This document shows positions 7,629 to 16,224 of a DNA stretch of 56,876 nucleotides, one piece after another. The stretch's first letter is position 1; every line of letters starts with the position of its first letter. The stretch covers positions 83,837-140,712 of the forward strand of contig WGNH01000021.1 in assembly GCA_016124665.1 (NCBI GenBank), in the 5' to 3' direction. The translations under genes were made by a program, and so were the position numbers. The DNA comes from Alphaproteobacteria bacterium. GTDB lineage: Bacteria > Pseudomonadota > Alphaproteobacteria > Caulobacterales > Maricaulaceae. The notes under the pieces are model-generated. The model searched no databases. It saw nothing but the letters and a program-made list of their open reading frames with translations, and had not been told where the DNA came from.

Positions 7629-8516
7629 ATGCTGAATATTCCAACGGAATTGCAGGCCCGGCTGGATTCCGGTGCGACGACACTGGCCTGGTGCTGGCGC
7701 GTGGAACGCCGCGACGGACAGGTGTCCGGTTTCACCGACCATGATGGTGATCTGGTCTTTGATGGCGTCACCTACCGCGCGGCGACCGGATTGAGCGGTG
7801 CCGATATCGACACCCGACTGGGCCGCGAAAGCGGGTCTGGCGAAGTCAGTGGCGTGTTTGAGGATTCTGCCCTGAGGGAAAGTGATCTCGCGAATGGGGT
7901 GTGGAGCGGTGCGCAGGTGCAGATCTACCGCACCGACTGGTCGGATGTCTCCTTGCGGGTCAAGGTCTGGACCGGTGAACTGGGCGAGGTCCGGCATGAT
8001 GGCGTTTCGTTTCGTGCGGATCTGAACGGTCTGTCGCGGCGGCTGGAGCGCTCCATCGGACGGATATATTCGCGCCATTGCGACGCCAGTTTTGGCGATG
8101 CCCGCTGCGGTCTGGATGCCAGCCTGCCGGCCTATCGCGGTGCAGGCATGGTGACCGGGCAGGGGCCGGCCGGCTTCGTCGTTTCCGGGCTTTCCGGTTT
8201 CGCTGAGGGCTGGTTTTCATCCGGCTGGCTCGACTGGACCAGCGGCGCGGCGAGCGGCCAACGCCAGCGGGTGATTTCACACCATGTCTCCGGAGGCCAG
8301 GTTCTGATCAAACTGGAGGGTGATAATTCCGCGTCCGGAATTGGCGATGGCTTTGTCGTCACTGCCGGGTGCGACAAGCGCCATGCGACCTGCCGGGACA
8401 AGTTTGCGAATATTCTCAACTTTCGCGGCTTTGCCTTCCTGCCCGGCAATGACGTGCTTATGGCTTCTCCCGCCTCGGACAAGCGCCGGGATGGCGGATC
8501 GCGCGGCCTGTCATGA
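7629..8516 (+). CDS. GTA hub/baseplate protein, DUF2163 (RcGTA g13)
   Basis: This 295-aa DUF2163 protein belongs to the tail tip. Visible family features include TLAWCWRVERRDGQVSGFTDHD, RESGSGEVSGVFEDSALRESDLANG and a Cys-containing C-terminal region (CDASFGDARCGLD and CDKRHATCRDKFANILNF). The Cys-rich C-terminus binds an iron-sulfur cluster in the RcGTA structure; four Cys residues are present here. It overlaps the peptidase gene by 4 bases (ATGA). Confidence 0.92.
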   Translation: MLNIPTELQARLDSGATTLAWCWRVERRDGQVSGFTDHDGDLVFDGVTYRAATGLSGADIDTRLGRESGSGEVSGVFEDSALRESDLANGVWSGAQVQIYRTDWSDVSLRVKVWTGELGEVRHDGVSFRADLNGLSRRLERSIGRIYSRHCDASFGDARCGLDASLPAYRGAGMVTGQGPAGFVVSGLSGFAEGWFSSGWLDWTSGAASGQRQRVISHHVSGGQVLIKLEGDNSASGIGDGFVVTAGCDKRHATCRDKFANILNFRGFAFLPGNDVLMASPASDKRRDGGSRGLS

Positions 8517-8950
8517 TCCGCAACGCGGTTGTGGCCGAAGCGCGGTGCTGGATCGGCACACCCTATCATCATCAGGCGAGCTGCCGCGGCACCGGGTGTG
8601 ATTGCCTGGGGCTGCTGCGCGGGGTCTGGCGGGCGCTTTACGGGGAAGAACCCGAAACACTGCCACCTTATCCGGTGTGCGCTCCGGCGGGAGAGGACCT
8701 GCTGGTTCCGGCTTTTGGACGCTGGCTGATCGAAATCCCCAGGGATGAGGCCATGGCCGGGGATGTTCTGGTCTTTTCCTGGCACCATTCGTTACCGGCG
8801 CGCCATTGCGGCATTCAATCGGCCGGACACCACTTCATTCATGCGTATTGGCGGCGCGCTGTTGCCGCGACACGGCTGACGCCCTGGTGGCGGCGTCATT
8901 GCCTGGCTGCCTTCTCGTTTCCGGAAAGAGACTCATCATGGGCCAGCTGA
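8513..8950 (+). CDS. GTA NlpC/P60 cell wall peptidase (RcGTA g14)
   Basis: This 145-aa cysteine peptidase of the NlpC/P60 family is thought to open peptidoglycan at the tail tip during DNA delivery. The catalytic Cys is Cys31 in GCDCLGLLRG, the general base His is probably His98 in ARHCGI, and a third polar residue lies in the HHFIHAY segment. The N-terminus VVAEARCWIGTPYHHQAS is typical. It overlaps the start of the tip protein gene by 13 bases. Confidence 0.92.
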   Translation: MIRNAVVAEARCWIGTPYHHQASCRGTGCDCLGLLRGVWRALYGEEPETLPPYPVCAPAGEDLLVPAFGRWLIEIPRDEAMAGDVLVFSWHHSLPARHCGIQSAGHHFIHAYWRRAVAATRLTPWWRRHCLAAFSFPERDSSWAS

Positions 8951-11919
8951 TTCTGGGCTCGATCGGTTCTGCCGTGGGCCAGCAGGTTTTGCCGAAGGGA
9001 TTGTCAGCCTTCGGGATGCACCTGTCCGGACAGGCCCTTGGCGGCTTTATCGGCGCGCAGGCGGGCGGCCTGCTCGACCGGGCGCTTTTCGGGCGGGACA
9101 GCGCGACCGGTCCGCGGCTGGATGCCTTGCCCGTGCAATCGTCGACGGAAGGCGCCCCCATTTCTCTCGTTTTCGGCCGTAGCCGGATTGCCGGGCAGGT
9201 CATCTGGGCCTCGCGGTTTTCCGAGCACCGGAGCTCCGAAGGCGGCGGCAAGGGCGGACCGCGCATCAACCGGTTCAGCTATTCCGTGAGTTTTGCGGTC
9301 GGCCTGTGTGAAGGGGTAATCGACGGCATCGGCAATATCTGGGCGAATGGAGAGTTGCTTGATCAGAGTGAGCTGGGATTTCGCCTCTACAAGGGCGATG
9401 AGGTTCAAACGCCGGATCCGCTGATCGAGGCCATAGAAGGCACAGAAAATGCGCCGGCCTGGCGCGGGCTGGCCTATATTGTCTTCGAAGACTTGCCGCT
9501 CGAGGCTTTTGGCAATCGTATTCCCAACCTGTCCTTTGAAGTGTTCCGTTCCCCGCAAGCCCAGACTGGCGCGGCGCGGCTCGAGACCCGTATCGAGGGA
9601 GTCGATCTCATCCCGGCTTCGGGCGAATTTGCCTATGCGACGTCTTCCATTGTGCGGGATGACGGGCCGGGCCGGCAAAGCTGGCTTAACATCAATAATG
9701 CGCGCGGCAAGCCGGACTTCCTCGCCGCCATTGACGATCTTGAAGCCCGTCTGCCGAATTGCCGGTCCGTGCTGATCGTGTCGGCCTGGTTCGGCTCGGA
9801 TTTGCGCTGCGGCGACTGCGTCATCCGGCCCGGCGTTGAAACACGAGAAGCCATCACCCGCCCCTATAGCTGGTCGGTGGCCGGCGAAAACCGCAGTTCG
9901 GCCTATCTGATTTCCCGCATTGATGGACGCCCCGTCTATGGCGGCAGCCCGGCGGATGCCTCACTGATAGAGGCCATTACCGAATTGAAGGCGCGCGGAT
10001 TTTCGGTCTCGCTTTATCCCTTTATCCTGATGGACATTGCGCCCGGCAATGGTCTTGCCGATCCATATGGCGGTATGGAGCAGGCGGCCTTTCCCTGGCG
10101 CGGGCGGATCACCTGTCATCCGGCAATCGGTGAAACGGCCAGTGTTGACGGGACGAGCGCAGCGCGCGATCAGGTCGAGGCCTTCTTTGGCACCGCCGCT
10201 GCGGCGGATTTCGCAGTCAGTGGCCAGAGCGTCTCCTACACGGGACCTGCGGAATGGGGATTTAGGCGTTTCATCCTGCATCATGCGGCGCTGGCTGCTG
10301 CTGCCGGCGGTGTTGACGGCTTTCTGATCGGTTCGGAAATGCGCGGCCTGACCACAATCCGGGGCGAGAGCAACAGCTTTCCGGCGGTAGAGCAGTTGAC
10401 GCTTCTGGCCACCGAGGCGCGACAATTGCTCGGAGCGGGAACGCGTCTCTCCTATGCGGCGGACTGGTCCGAATATTCCGGCTATCAGCCCGCTGACGGG
10501 TCCGGCGATGTCTTCTTCCACCTGGATTCCTTGTGGAGCGCGCCGGAGATCGATGCCGTTGCGATTGACTGGTATGCGCCCCTGTCCGACTGGCGCGACG
10601 GCGACACGCATCTCGACCAGGCGGCGGCGTCTTCCATTCATGACCCGGACTATCTGGCCGGTAATGTCGAAGGCGGGGAAGGGTATGACTGGTTTTATGC
10701 CAGCGCCGCGGACCGCGATGCGCAGACCCGTACGCCGATCACCGACGGGGCTTATGCAAAGCCCTGGGTCTTCCGTTACAAGGATATCCGCAACTGGTGG
10801 GCCAATACCCATCATGACCGCCCGGGCGGCGTTGAATCCGCTGCGCCAACGGGCTGGGTGCCGCAATCCAAACCGGTCTGGTTTACCGAGCTCGGTTGCC
10901 CGGCGATCGACAAGGGCGCCAATCAACCCAATGTCTTTGTGGATCCGAAAAGTTCGGAAAGCTTTCAGCCCCATTTTTCCAGCGGGGCGCGCGATGATCT
11001 GATCCAGCGGCGCTATATCGAAGCGCTGATTGAATACTGGTCGGCGGATGGCGGCCATAATCCGGTGTCGTCCGTTTATGGCGGCCCGATGATTGCCCCG
11101 GACCTCATTCATATCTGGACCTGGGATGCGCGGCCCTTTCCGGATTTTCCGGCGCGTGGCGATATCTGGTCGGATGGTGCGAACTGGCGGCTGGGGCACT
11201 GGCTGAACGGCCGGGCCGGGCTGGCGCCGCTGTCGCTGATCGTGGAGGAGCTGACAAGCCGATGCTGTCTTGAAGCCTATTCCGGCGCTCTGAACGGGCT
11301 GGTTTCCGGTTTCGTGATTGACCAGCCGATGGCCGTGCGGGAGGCCTTGCAGCCGCTGATGACCGCCTTCGGCTTTACCGTGGCGGACCGGGCGGACGGG
11401 CCAGCCGTCATTCGCTTCGGGCCTGCGTCCGATGCGGTTCTGGAAAACGACTCGCTGTCATTGCCGCCCTCAGGCCGGGCCGTGGAGATGAGCCTCGTGC
11501 AAAACGGCGAACTGCCCCACGATGTCCGTCTGCGTTATCAGCGCGATACGCCGGACTATCGCCCGTCCAGCGTCTATGCGCGGACAGAGACCGATGATCT
11601 GGAAGCGGTCGCCGACTCAGCCTGCCCTTGCTGGCGGATGAAAGCACGGCTGAAGGCTGGGCGCGCGACATTCTGGGCGAGACACAGGCCGGAGCGGTGC
11701 TGTGGCAATTTTCCCTTCCGCCCTCGCGGATCGCGCTGGAGGCAGGCGATGCGGTCACAATGGATGGCCAGGATATCACGCTGGATGCTGTCACCGGCCT
11801 TGGCGAAAGACAGGTTGAAGCGTCCCGTCATGTGGCACGGACACCGGGATTGGCAGGGGCGCTGCCCGGGCAAGTGGCGGATCCGGTTCAGCCGCCCGTG
11901 CAGCCGGTCCTCAATCTGA
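8938..11919 (+). CDS. GTA tip protein ('megatron', RcGTA g15), N-terminal part before a frameshift
   Basis: This is the large tip/host-interaction protein. ATG 8938 opens with MGQLILGSIGSAVGQQVLPKG, the usual GTA g15 start. The protein includes the GTA TIM-barrel-like (glycoside hydrolase-like) domain (about residues 380-710, e.g. FILHHAALAAAAGGVDGFLIG and VWFTELGCPAIDKGA) and the beginning of the phage-tail_3 domain. Family-like sequence continues to about residue 893 (DDLEAVADS, near 11615) and then becomes unrelated, Arg/Trp-rich sequence up to the stop at 11919. The rest of the family sequence continues in the -1 frame (next entry). The intact product would be about 1290 aa, the normal length. 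The last 100 residues as translated here are therefore an artefact of the shift. Confidence 0.85.
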   Translation: MGQLILGSIGSAVGQQVLPKGLSAFGMHLSGQALGGFIGAQAGGLLDRALFGRDSATGPRLDALPVQSSTEGAPISLVFGRSRIAGQVIWASRFSEHRSSEGGGKGGPRINRFSYSVSFAVGLCEGVIDGIGNIWANGELLDQSELGFRLYKGDEVQTPDPLIEAIEGTENAPAWRGLAYIVFEDLPLEAFGNRIPNLSFEVFRSPQAQTGAARLETRIEGVDLIPASGEFAYATSSIVRDDGPGRQSWLNINNARGKPDFLAAIDDLEARLPNCRSVLIVSAWFGSDLRCGDCVIRPGVETREAITRPYSWSVAGENRSSAYLISRIDGRPVYGGSPADASLIEAITELKARGFSVSLYPFILMDIAPGNGLADPYGGMEQAAFPWRGRITCHPAIGETASVDGTSAARDQVEAFFGTAAAADFAVSGQSVSYTGPAEWGFRRFILHHAALAAAAGGVDGFLIGSEMRGLTTIRGESNSFPAVEQLTLLATEARQLLGAGTRLSYAADWSEYSGYQPADGSGDVFFHLDSLWSAPEIDAVAIDWYAPLSDWRDGDTHLDQAAASSIHDPDYLAGNVEGGEGYDWFYASAADRDAQTRTPITDGAYAKPWVFRYKDIRNWWANTHHDRPGGVESAAPTGWVPQSKPVWFTELGCPAIDKGANQPNVFVDPKSSESFQPHFSSGARDDLIQRRYIEALIEYWSADGGHNPVSSVYGGPMIAPDLIHIWTWDARPFPDFPARGDIWSDGANWRLGHWLNGRAGLAPLSLIVEELTSRCCLEAYSGALNGLVSGFVIDQPMAVREALQPLMTAFGFTVADRADGPAVIRFGPASDAVLENDSLSLPPSGRAVEMSLVQNGELPHDVRLRYQRDTPDYRPSSVYARTETDDLEAVADSACPCWRMKARLKAGRATFWARHRPERCCGNFPFRPRGSRWRQAMRSQWMARISRWMLSPALAKDRLKRPVMWHGHRDWQGRCPGKWRIRFSRPCSRSSI

Positions 11920-12818
11920 TCGACCTTGCCCCGCTACCGGACGAAAGGGCGGCGCGCGGTGGATTACTGGCCGCGGCCTATTCGGATCCTTGGCCGGGGC
12001 AGGTTCAGATCTGGAGCGCGGCAGACAATGACTGGCAAGAGCGGCACTTGCTCGAAGTTCCGGCGATTTGCGGCACCATCATTTCCGCGCCGGATGATCT
12101 GCCGGAGGGCCGCTGGATAGAACACCAGCCCGTGATGGTTGAACTTTCAGGCGGCCAGCTGGCGTCTGACAGCTCATCGGCAGTCCTGGCGGGCGGGAAC
12201 CGGCTCGCGGTTCAGGGGCCCGATCGCTGGTTCACGCTGCAATTCCGCGATGCAGAACTGACCGGTGACCGTCACTATCGCCTGACCGGATTGCTGGCCG
12301 ATAGCGCAACCGATTTCTCCGGATTGCAGGCTGGTGCGCTCTTTGTGCTCATGGATCGTGCAGTAAAGACCTTGGCGCTGCAGCCCCATGAGCGCGATCT
12401 CGCCCTGACCTTCATGGCCTTGCCGGCCGGCGTGATGCCGGATGAAAGCCTTCATGAAAGCCTTGTGGCCACCTATCGCGGACGGGATGTCCAACCCCTG
12501 CCACCGGCGCATCTGAAGATGCGGCGCATTGCGGAGGGATTCCGCCTGACCTGGATCCGGCGGGCCCGGTTCGGCGCTGATGACTGGGTCTCAGCCGAAG
12601 TCCCGCTTGGTGAAGACAGAGAGCGCTATCTGGTAGAGATACAGACAAACGGCAGTGTGCGTCATTCGGAAGAGGCCGAAGCGGCAGCGCTCGATATAGC
12701 CATCGCAGATCTGGAAAGCTGGATCGGGTCTCCCTTGCCCGCCTTCGAGGTGGACGTCCGGCAGATTTCGGCCCGGTACGGACCCGGAGCGGCGTCACGC
12801 CTGACAATTACACCATAG
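11628..12818 (+). CDS. GTA tip protein (RcGTA g15), C-terminal part after a frameshift
   Basis: This frame carries the C-terminal 396 aa of the tip protein: LLADESTAEGWARDILGETQ, LPPSRIALEAGDAVTMDGQD and the beta-rich remainder ending SARYGPGAASRLTITP. It overlaps the N-terminal frame by almost 300 bases, but coding similarity switches between about 11611 and 11627. A single missing base after GACTC (11614-11616) would restore VADS-x-SLPLLADESTAEGWA. The given start is a TTG and is only a convenient boundary; no ribosome site supports separate translation. Either the gene is broken, or the base was lost in sequencing. Confidence 0.75.
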   Translation: MLADESTAEGWARDILGETQAGAVLWQFSLPPSRIALEAGDAVTMDGQDITLDAVTGLGERQVEASRHVARTPGLAGALPGQVADPVQPPVQPVLNLIDLAPLPDERAARGGLLAAAYSDPWPGQVQIWSAADNDWQERHLLEVPAICGTIISAPDDLPEGRWIEHQPVMVELSGGQLASDSSSAVLAGGNRLAVQGPDRWFTLQFRDAELTGDRHYRLTGLLADSATDFSGLQAGALFVLMDRAVKTLALQPHERDLALTFMALPAGVMPDESLHESLVATYRGRDVQPLPPAHLKMRRIAEGFRLTWIRRARFGADDWVSAEVPLGEDRERYLVEIQTNGSVRHSEEAEAAALDIAIADLESWIGSPLPAFEVDVRQISARYGPGAASRLTITP

Positions 12819-12860
12819 CCAGCTTGCCAATCCGCGCGCTTTCCGGCAGCTGTGAGGTTG

Positions 12861-13727
12861 ATGAGCGATCCCTATAAAATTCTGGGCGTGTCCCGGTCCG
12901 CTTCGGCTGAAGACATCCGGTCGGCCTACCGCAAGCTGGCCAAGCAATTGCACCCGGATGCCAATCCGGGGGATGCGGCCGCCGAGGACCGCTTCAAGAA
13001 GGTCAGCACCGCCTTCCGCCTGCTGTCGGACCCAAAGAAGCGTGCGCAATATGATCGCGGCGAAATTGATGCCAATGGCGAGGAGGTTGCGCCGCATCAC
13101 CATTTCCGCTCGGCCCGCCGCGGACGCCAGAGCGGCGAGTTTACCGACATCTTTTCCGATCTTTTCAGCGATTTCGGCGCGGCCTCGCCGCGTGCGCAAC
13201 GGGGCGGCGATCTGTCTGCCGCGCTTGAAATCGACTTCGTGATGGCGGCCCAGGGCGGCAATCAGCGCATTCATCTTCCGGATGGCCGCAAGGTGGATGT
13301 CAAAATCCCGGCCGGTGTCGAGGATGGCAAGGTGCTGCGGCTTGGCGGGCAGGGCCAGAAAGGCCAGCAGGGCGGGCCGGATGGCGATTTGCTGATCACG
13401 CTGAAGACCAAACCGCATCGCTGGCTGAGCCGTGACGGGGACATGATCCGCCTGGATCTGCCGGTCACCGTGCAGGAGGCCTCGTTGGGCGCCAAGGTGC
13501 GCGTCCCCACACTGCAGGGTGCGGTCGATGTAAAAATCCCTCCGAATTCGACCTCCGGCACACTGCTGCGTCTCAAGGGGCGCGGGATTGCGCGGAAAGG
13601 AAAACCGGCGGGAGACCAGATTGTGCGGCTTATGGTCGATGTGCCCGACGATGAAACCTTGCGGGAGTTTCTGTCTGGCTGGACACCGCCGGCGGGATAC
13701 AACCCTCGCAAAAATGTCAAAATCTGA
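12861..13727 (+). CDS. DnaJ-class co-chaperone without zinc finger (CbpA-like)
   Basis: Hsp40 protein of 288 aa. The N-terminal J domain (residues 1 to about 67) contains the HPD motif in KLAKQLHPDANPGD, needed to stimulate DnaK. There is no CxxCxGxG zinc-binding region; a linker leads straight to the two C-terminal substrate-binding beta domains (DGRKVDVKIPAGVEDGKVLRL and KVRVPTLQGAVDVKIPP). This is the CbpA-type layout. ATG 12861 is preferred over the in-frame GTG at 12852 because the family starts at SDPYKILGV. It follows the GTA cluster in the same direction after a 42-base gap. Confidence 0.93.
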   Translation: MSDPYKILGVSRSASAEDIRSAYRKLAKQLHPDANPGDAAAEDRFKKVSTAFRLLSDPKKRAQYDRGEIDANGEEVAPHHHFRSARRGRQSGEFTDIFSDLFSDFGAASPRAQRGGDLSAALEIDFVMAAQGGNQRIHLPDGRKVDVKIPAGVEDGKVLRLGGQGQKGQQGGPDGDLLITLKTKPHRWLSRDGDMIRLDLPVTVQEASLGAKVRVPTLQGAVDVKIPPNSTSGTLLRLKGRGIARKGKPAGDQIVRLMVDVPDDETLREFLSGWTPPAGYNPRKNVKI

Positions 13728-13738
13728 TTATTTGTTCA

Positions 13739-13754
13739 TTCAGCGCGCGTTCAG
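13739..13754 (+). promoter_or_regulatory. Direct repeat TTCAG-N6-TTCAG, candidate OmpR-family regulator site
   Basis: Two TTCAG half-sites start 11 bases apart (13739 and 13750), one helical turn, as in sites bound by OmpR/PhoP-type dimers. A further TTCA lies at 13735-13738. The site is just upstream of a PepSY gene and an OmpR-type regulator gene, suggesting autoregulation. The assignment is inferred from spacing and context. Confidence 0.45.
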
Positions 13755-13778
13755 TGACGAGAGGGCAGATTGCCGTTC

Positions 13779-14108
13779 ATGAACAAGAGACACTTCATAA
13801 CGGCTGGTTTGGCCCTGCTGCTTTCGGTTTCCGGAGCCGTGCTGTCCATGACTGGCGCGCATGCGCAGGACATGCGGAATAATTATTCCGCCGGTCAGGC
13901 CCGTGATGCGCGTGATTCGGGCGATGTATTGCCGGCCTTGCGGGCAATCTCGATCGTGCGCGGGCGCTATCCGGGCGCGGAAGTGCTGAATGCGCAATTG
14001 CGCGGCGGGTCGTCGCCGCAGTGGGTTGTGACGATTTTGACCCGGGAAGGCCGCCGTGTTGACGTGATCGTTGATGCGCGCACCGGCCAGATCCTTGGCG
14101 AGCGATAG
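13779..14108 (+). CDS. Secreted PepSY-domain protein
   Basis: The 109-aa product has a clear signal peptide (NKRHF, then a hydrophobic run ending TGAHA, predicted cleavage before QDMRNN). The rest is one PepSY domain with DVLPALRAISIVRGRYPGAEV and a C-terminal WVVTILTREGRRVDVIVDARTGQIL. PepSY proteins of this type sit next to OmpR-type two-component systems, whose periplasmic sensor part they may modulate. ATG 13779 gives a proper signal peptide; a TTG at 13770 in the same frame is closer to the GAGGG ribosome site and cannot be excluded. The regulator gene follows after 8 bases. Confidence 0.85.
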   Translation: MNKRHFITAGLALLLSVSGAVLSMTGAHAQDMRNNYSAGQARDARDSGDVLPALRAISIVRGRYPGAEVLNAQLRGGSSPQWVVTILTREGRRVDVIVDARTGQILGER

Positions 14109-14116
14109 AGGAAGAC

Positions 14117-14791
14117 ATGCGTGTACTCGTCGTAGAAGATGATCCGGACCTCAACCGCCAGCTCAACCGGGCGCTGACGGACGCCGGCTATGCCGTTGAT
14201 GTCGCAACCGATGGCGAAGAGGGCCACTTCCTGGGAGATACCGAACCCTATGATGCGGTCGTACTGGATCTCGGACTGCCGCAGATTGATGGCGTCACCG
14301 TGCTGGAGCGATGGCGGCAGGAAGGACGGGTGTTCCCGGTGCTCATCCTCACCGCCCGTGACCGCTGGAGCGAAAAAGTGGCCGGCTTTGATGCGGGCGC
14401 GGATGATTATCTGACCAAGCCTTTCCACACCGAAGAATTGCTGGCGCGTTTGCGGGCCCTGACCCGCCGCGCCGCCGGACATGCCTCGTCCAGCATTGAT
14501 TGCGGCGCGCTCTCGGTCGATACGCGGGGCGCGCGGGTCTTTATCGACGGAGCACCGGTCAAGCTCACTTCGCACGAATTCCGTCTGATCAGCTATATGG
14601 CCCATCATCAGGACCGGGTGATATCCCGCTCGGAACTGGTGGAGCACATTTATGATCAGGACTTTGACCGGGATTCCAACACGATCGAGGTGTTTGTCGG
14701 GCGCTTGCGCAAAAAGATCGGGCAGGATCGCATCGAGACCGTGCGTGGTCTCGGCTACCGGCTGATCGATCCGGACGCCAAGGCCGCGTGA
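14117..14791 (+). CDS. OmpR-family response regulator
   Basis: This 224-aa two-domain regulator has an N-terminal receiver domain with the acidic pair in VVEDDPD, phospho-acceptor Asp51 (VVLDLGLPQ) and the conserved Lys in YLTKPF. The C-terminal winged-helix DNA-binding domain (about 125-220) has VKLTSHEFRLISYMAHH and SNTIEVFVGRLRKKIG. An AGAGGAAG ribosome site precedes the ATG. The kinase gene overlaps by 4 bases (GTGA), and the PepSY gene lies upstream, so the three form an operon. The stimulus is unknown. Confidence 0.95.
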   Translation: MRVLVVEDDPDLNRQLNRALTDAGYAVDVATDGEEGHFLGDTEPYDAVVLDLGLPQIDGVTVLERWRQEGRVFPVLILTARDRWSEKVAGFDAGADDYLTKPFHTEELLARLRALTRRAAGHASSSIDCGALSVDTRGARVFIDGAPVKLTSHEFRLISYMAHHQDRVISRSELVEHIYDQDFDRDSNTIEVFVGRLRKKIGQDRIETVRGLGYRLIDPDAKAA

Positions 14792-16170
14792 AGACCCGTT
14801 CCAGATCGCTTTTCCGCCGTCTGGTGCTGACGGCAACCGTCTGGACTCTTGTTGCGCTGATTGCCGTCGCGCTGGCGCTGACCACGCTGTTCCGGAATTC
14901 CGTCGTTCGAACGCTGGATGACCGGCTGGAAGCGGTGGCGCTGACGGTTATCGCCACGGCGGAGCGGGCCCCGTCGGGACGTGTCGCGCCTGCCCAGCCT
15001 CCCCTCGACAGCCGGTATAACCGCGCTTTCCAGGGACTGTACTGGCAGATCAATGCCGTGGATGATGGCCAGGCCGGTGAGGTGCTGGGTGAATCCCAGT
15101 CGCTGCTGGATGAGGTCATTCTTATCCCCCCGTCAGCCTTTGCAGACGCCATGGCTGATTTTGGCCAGCCAGTTCCGTACAACACCAAGGGGCCGGACAA
15201 TCAGTTGCTGCGGGTGGTGATACAGGCGGTCGAATTGCCGGGCGATGTCGGCCGTATTCTGGTCGCCGCCGCCGAGGACCGCCGCCCTGCGGATGCCGAA
15301 GTTCGCCGGTTCGCTGTCGTTTCAATCATCATTTTTCTGATATTCGGGATCGCTCTGGCGGCGGGTGTCATCGTGCAGGTCCGGATCGGCCTTGCCCCCG
15401 TCTTCAAGATGCGGGATGCCGTGGCCGAGGTGCGCGAGGGCCGGAGCGAGCGGGTGGAGGGGGACTTTCCGGTGGAGCTCCAACCGCTTGGTGTGGAGCT
15501 CAATTCCCTGCTTGATCATTCACGCGAAGTGGTGGAACGCGCGCGCACCCATGTCGGAAATCTGGCCCATGCGCTGAAGACGCCCATTGCCGTCTTGCTG
15601 AACGAAACTTCCGGTGATGACGGAGAATTATCCTCGCTTGTGCGCCGGCAAACCGAGACCATGTCGCGGCAGGTGGATCATCATTTGCGCCGCGCCCGGG
15701 CGGCGGCCCACGCCAAGGCGATCGGCGCGCGGTGCGAGGTTGCACCGGTCATTGATGACCTGACGCGCACGCTGAACAAGATCTATTCGCGGCAGTCCAA
15801 ATCGATTTCCGCCTCCTATGAACCGGATCTGGTGTTCCGCGGGGAGCGGCAGGATCTCGAAGAGATGGTCGGAAATCTTTGCGACAATGCCTGCAAATGG
15901 GCAGCGGCCCGGGTGCGGGTAACGGCCGGTGCCCAGGCCGATGGCCAGATATTCCTGAAAGTTGAGGATGACGGTCCGGGCATGAATGCCGAACAGCGGC
16001 AAGCCGCTCTGAAACGCGGGGTAAGGCTGGACGAGGAAACTCCGGGGACGGGCCTCGGCCTGTCCATCGTCGTGGACCTGGCGCGGGTTTATGGCGGCGA
16101 GCTGAAACTGGGTGTCTCCGACCTCGGCGGATTATCTGCGGAACTGAACCTGCCCGGCCGCCAGCGCTAA
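14788..16170 (+). CDS. Sensor histidine kinase, partner of the regulator at 14117
   Basis: Membrane kinase of 460 aa. There are two transmembrane segments (about 11-34 and 175-197) flanking a periplasmic sensor region of about 140 residues, followed by a HAMP-like linker. The dimerisation/phospho-acceptor helix has His261 in VGNLAHALKTPIAVL. The ATP-binding domain shows the N box NLCDNACKWA, the G1 box VEDDGPGM and the G2 box GTGLGLSIV. The AHALKTP H box is typical of the PhoQ/FeuQ-like group paired with PepSY proteins. It starts at GTG 14788 overlapping the regulator stop. Confidence 0.93.
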   Translation: MKTRSRSLFRRLVLTATVWTLVALIAVALALTTLFRNSVVRTLDDRLEAVALTVIATAERAPSGRVAPAQPPLDSRYNRAFQGLYWQINAVDDGQAGEVLGESQSLLDEVILIPPSAFADAMADFGQPVPYNTKGPDNQLLRVVIQAVELPGDVGRILVAAAEDRRPADAEVRRFAVVSIIIFLIFGIALAAGVIVQVRIGLAPVFKMRDAVAEVREGRSERVEGDFPVELQPLGVELNSLLDHSREVVERARTHVGNLAHALKTPIAVLLNETSGDDGELSSLVRRQTETMSRQVDHHLRRARAAAHAKAIGARCEVAPVIDDLTRTLNKIYSRQSKSISASYEPDLVFRGERQDLEEMVGNLCDNACKWAAARVRVTAGAQADGQIFLKVEDDGPGMNAEQRQAALKRGVRLDEETPGTGLGLSIVVDLARVYGGELKLGVSDLGGLSAELNLPGRQR

Positions 16171-16224
16171 AGGCCGATTAACGATATTCTTCTAACATGT
16201 GCGGCTGAAAGGCCCGTGCACACA

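Noticed and set aside
11600-11640. Programmed -1 ribosomal frameshift in the GTA tip gene
   Set aside because: No X-XXY-YYZ heptamer in the right phase and no clear downstream pseudoknot. A one-base loss is simpler.
16176-16200. TTAAC and CTAAC near the unknown 441-aa gene as a CtrA site
   Set aside because: The spacing between the half-sites is 10 bases rather than 7, so it does not fit.
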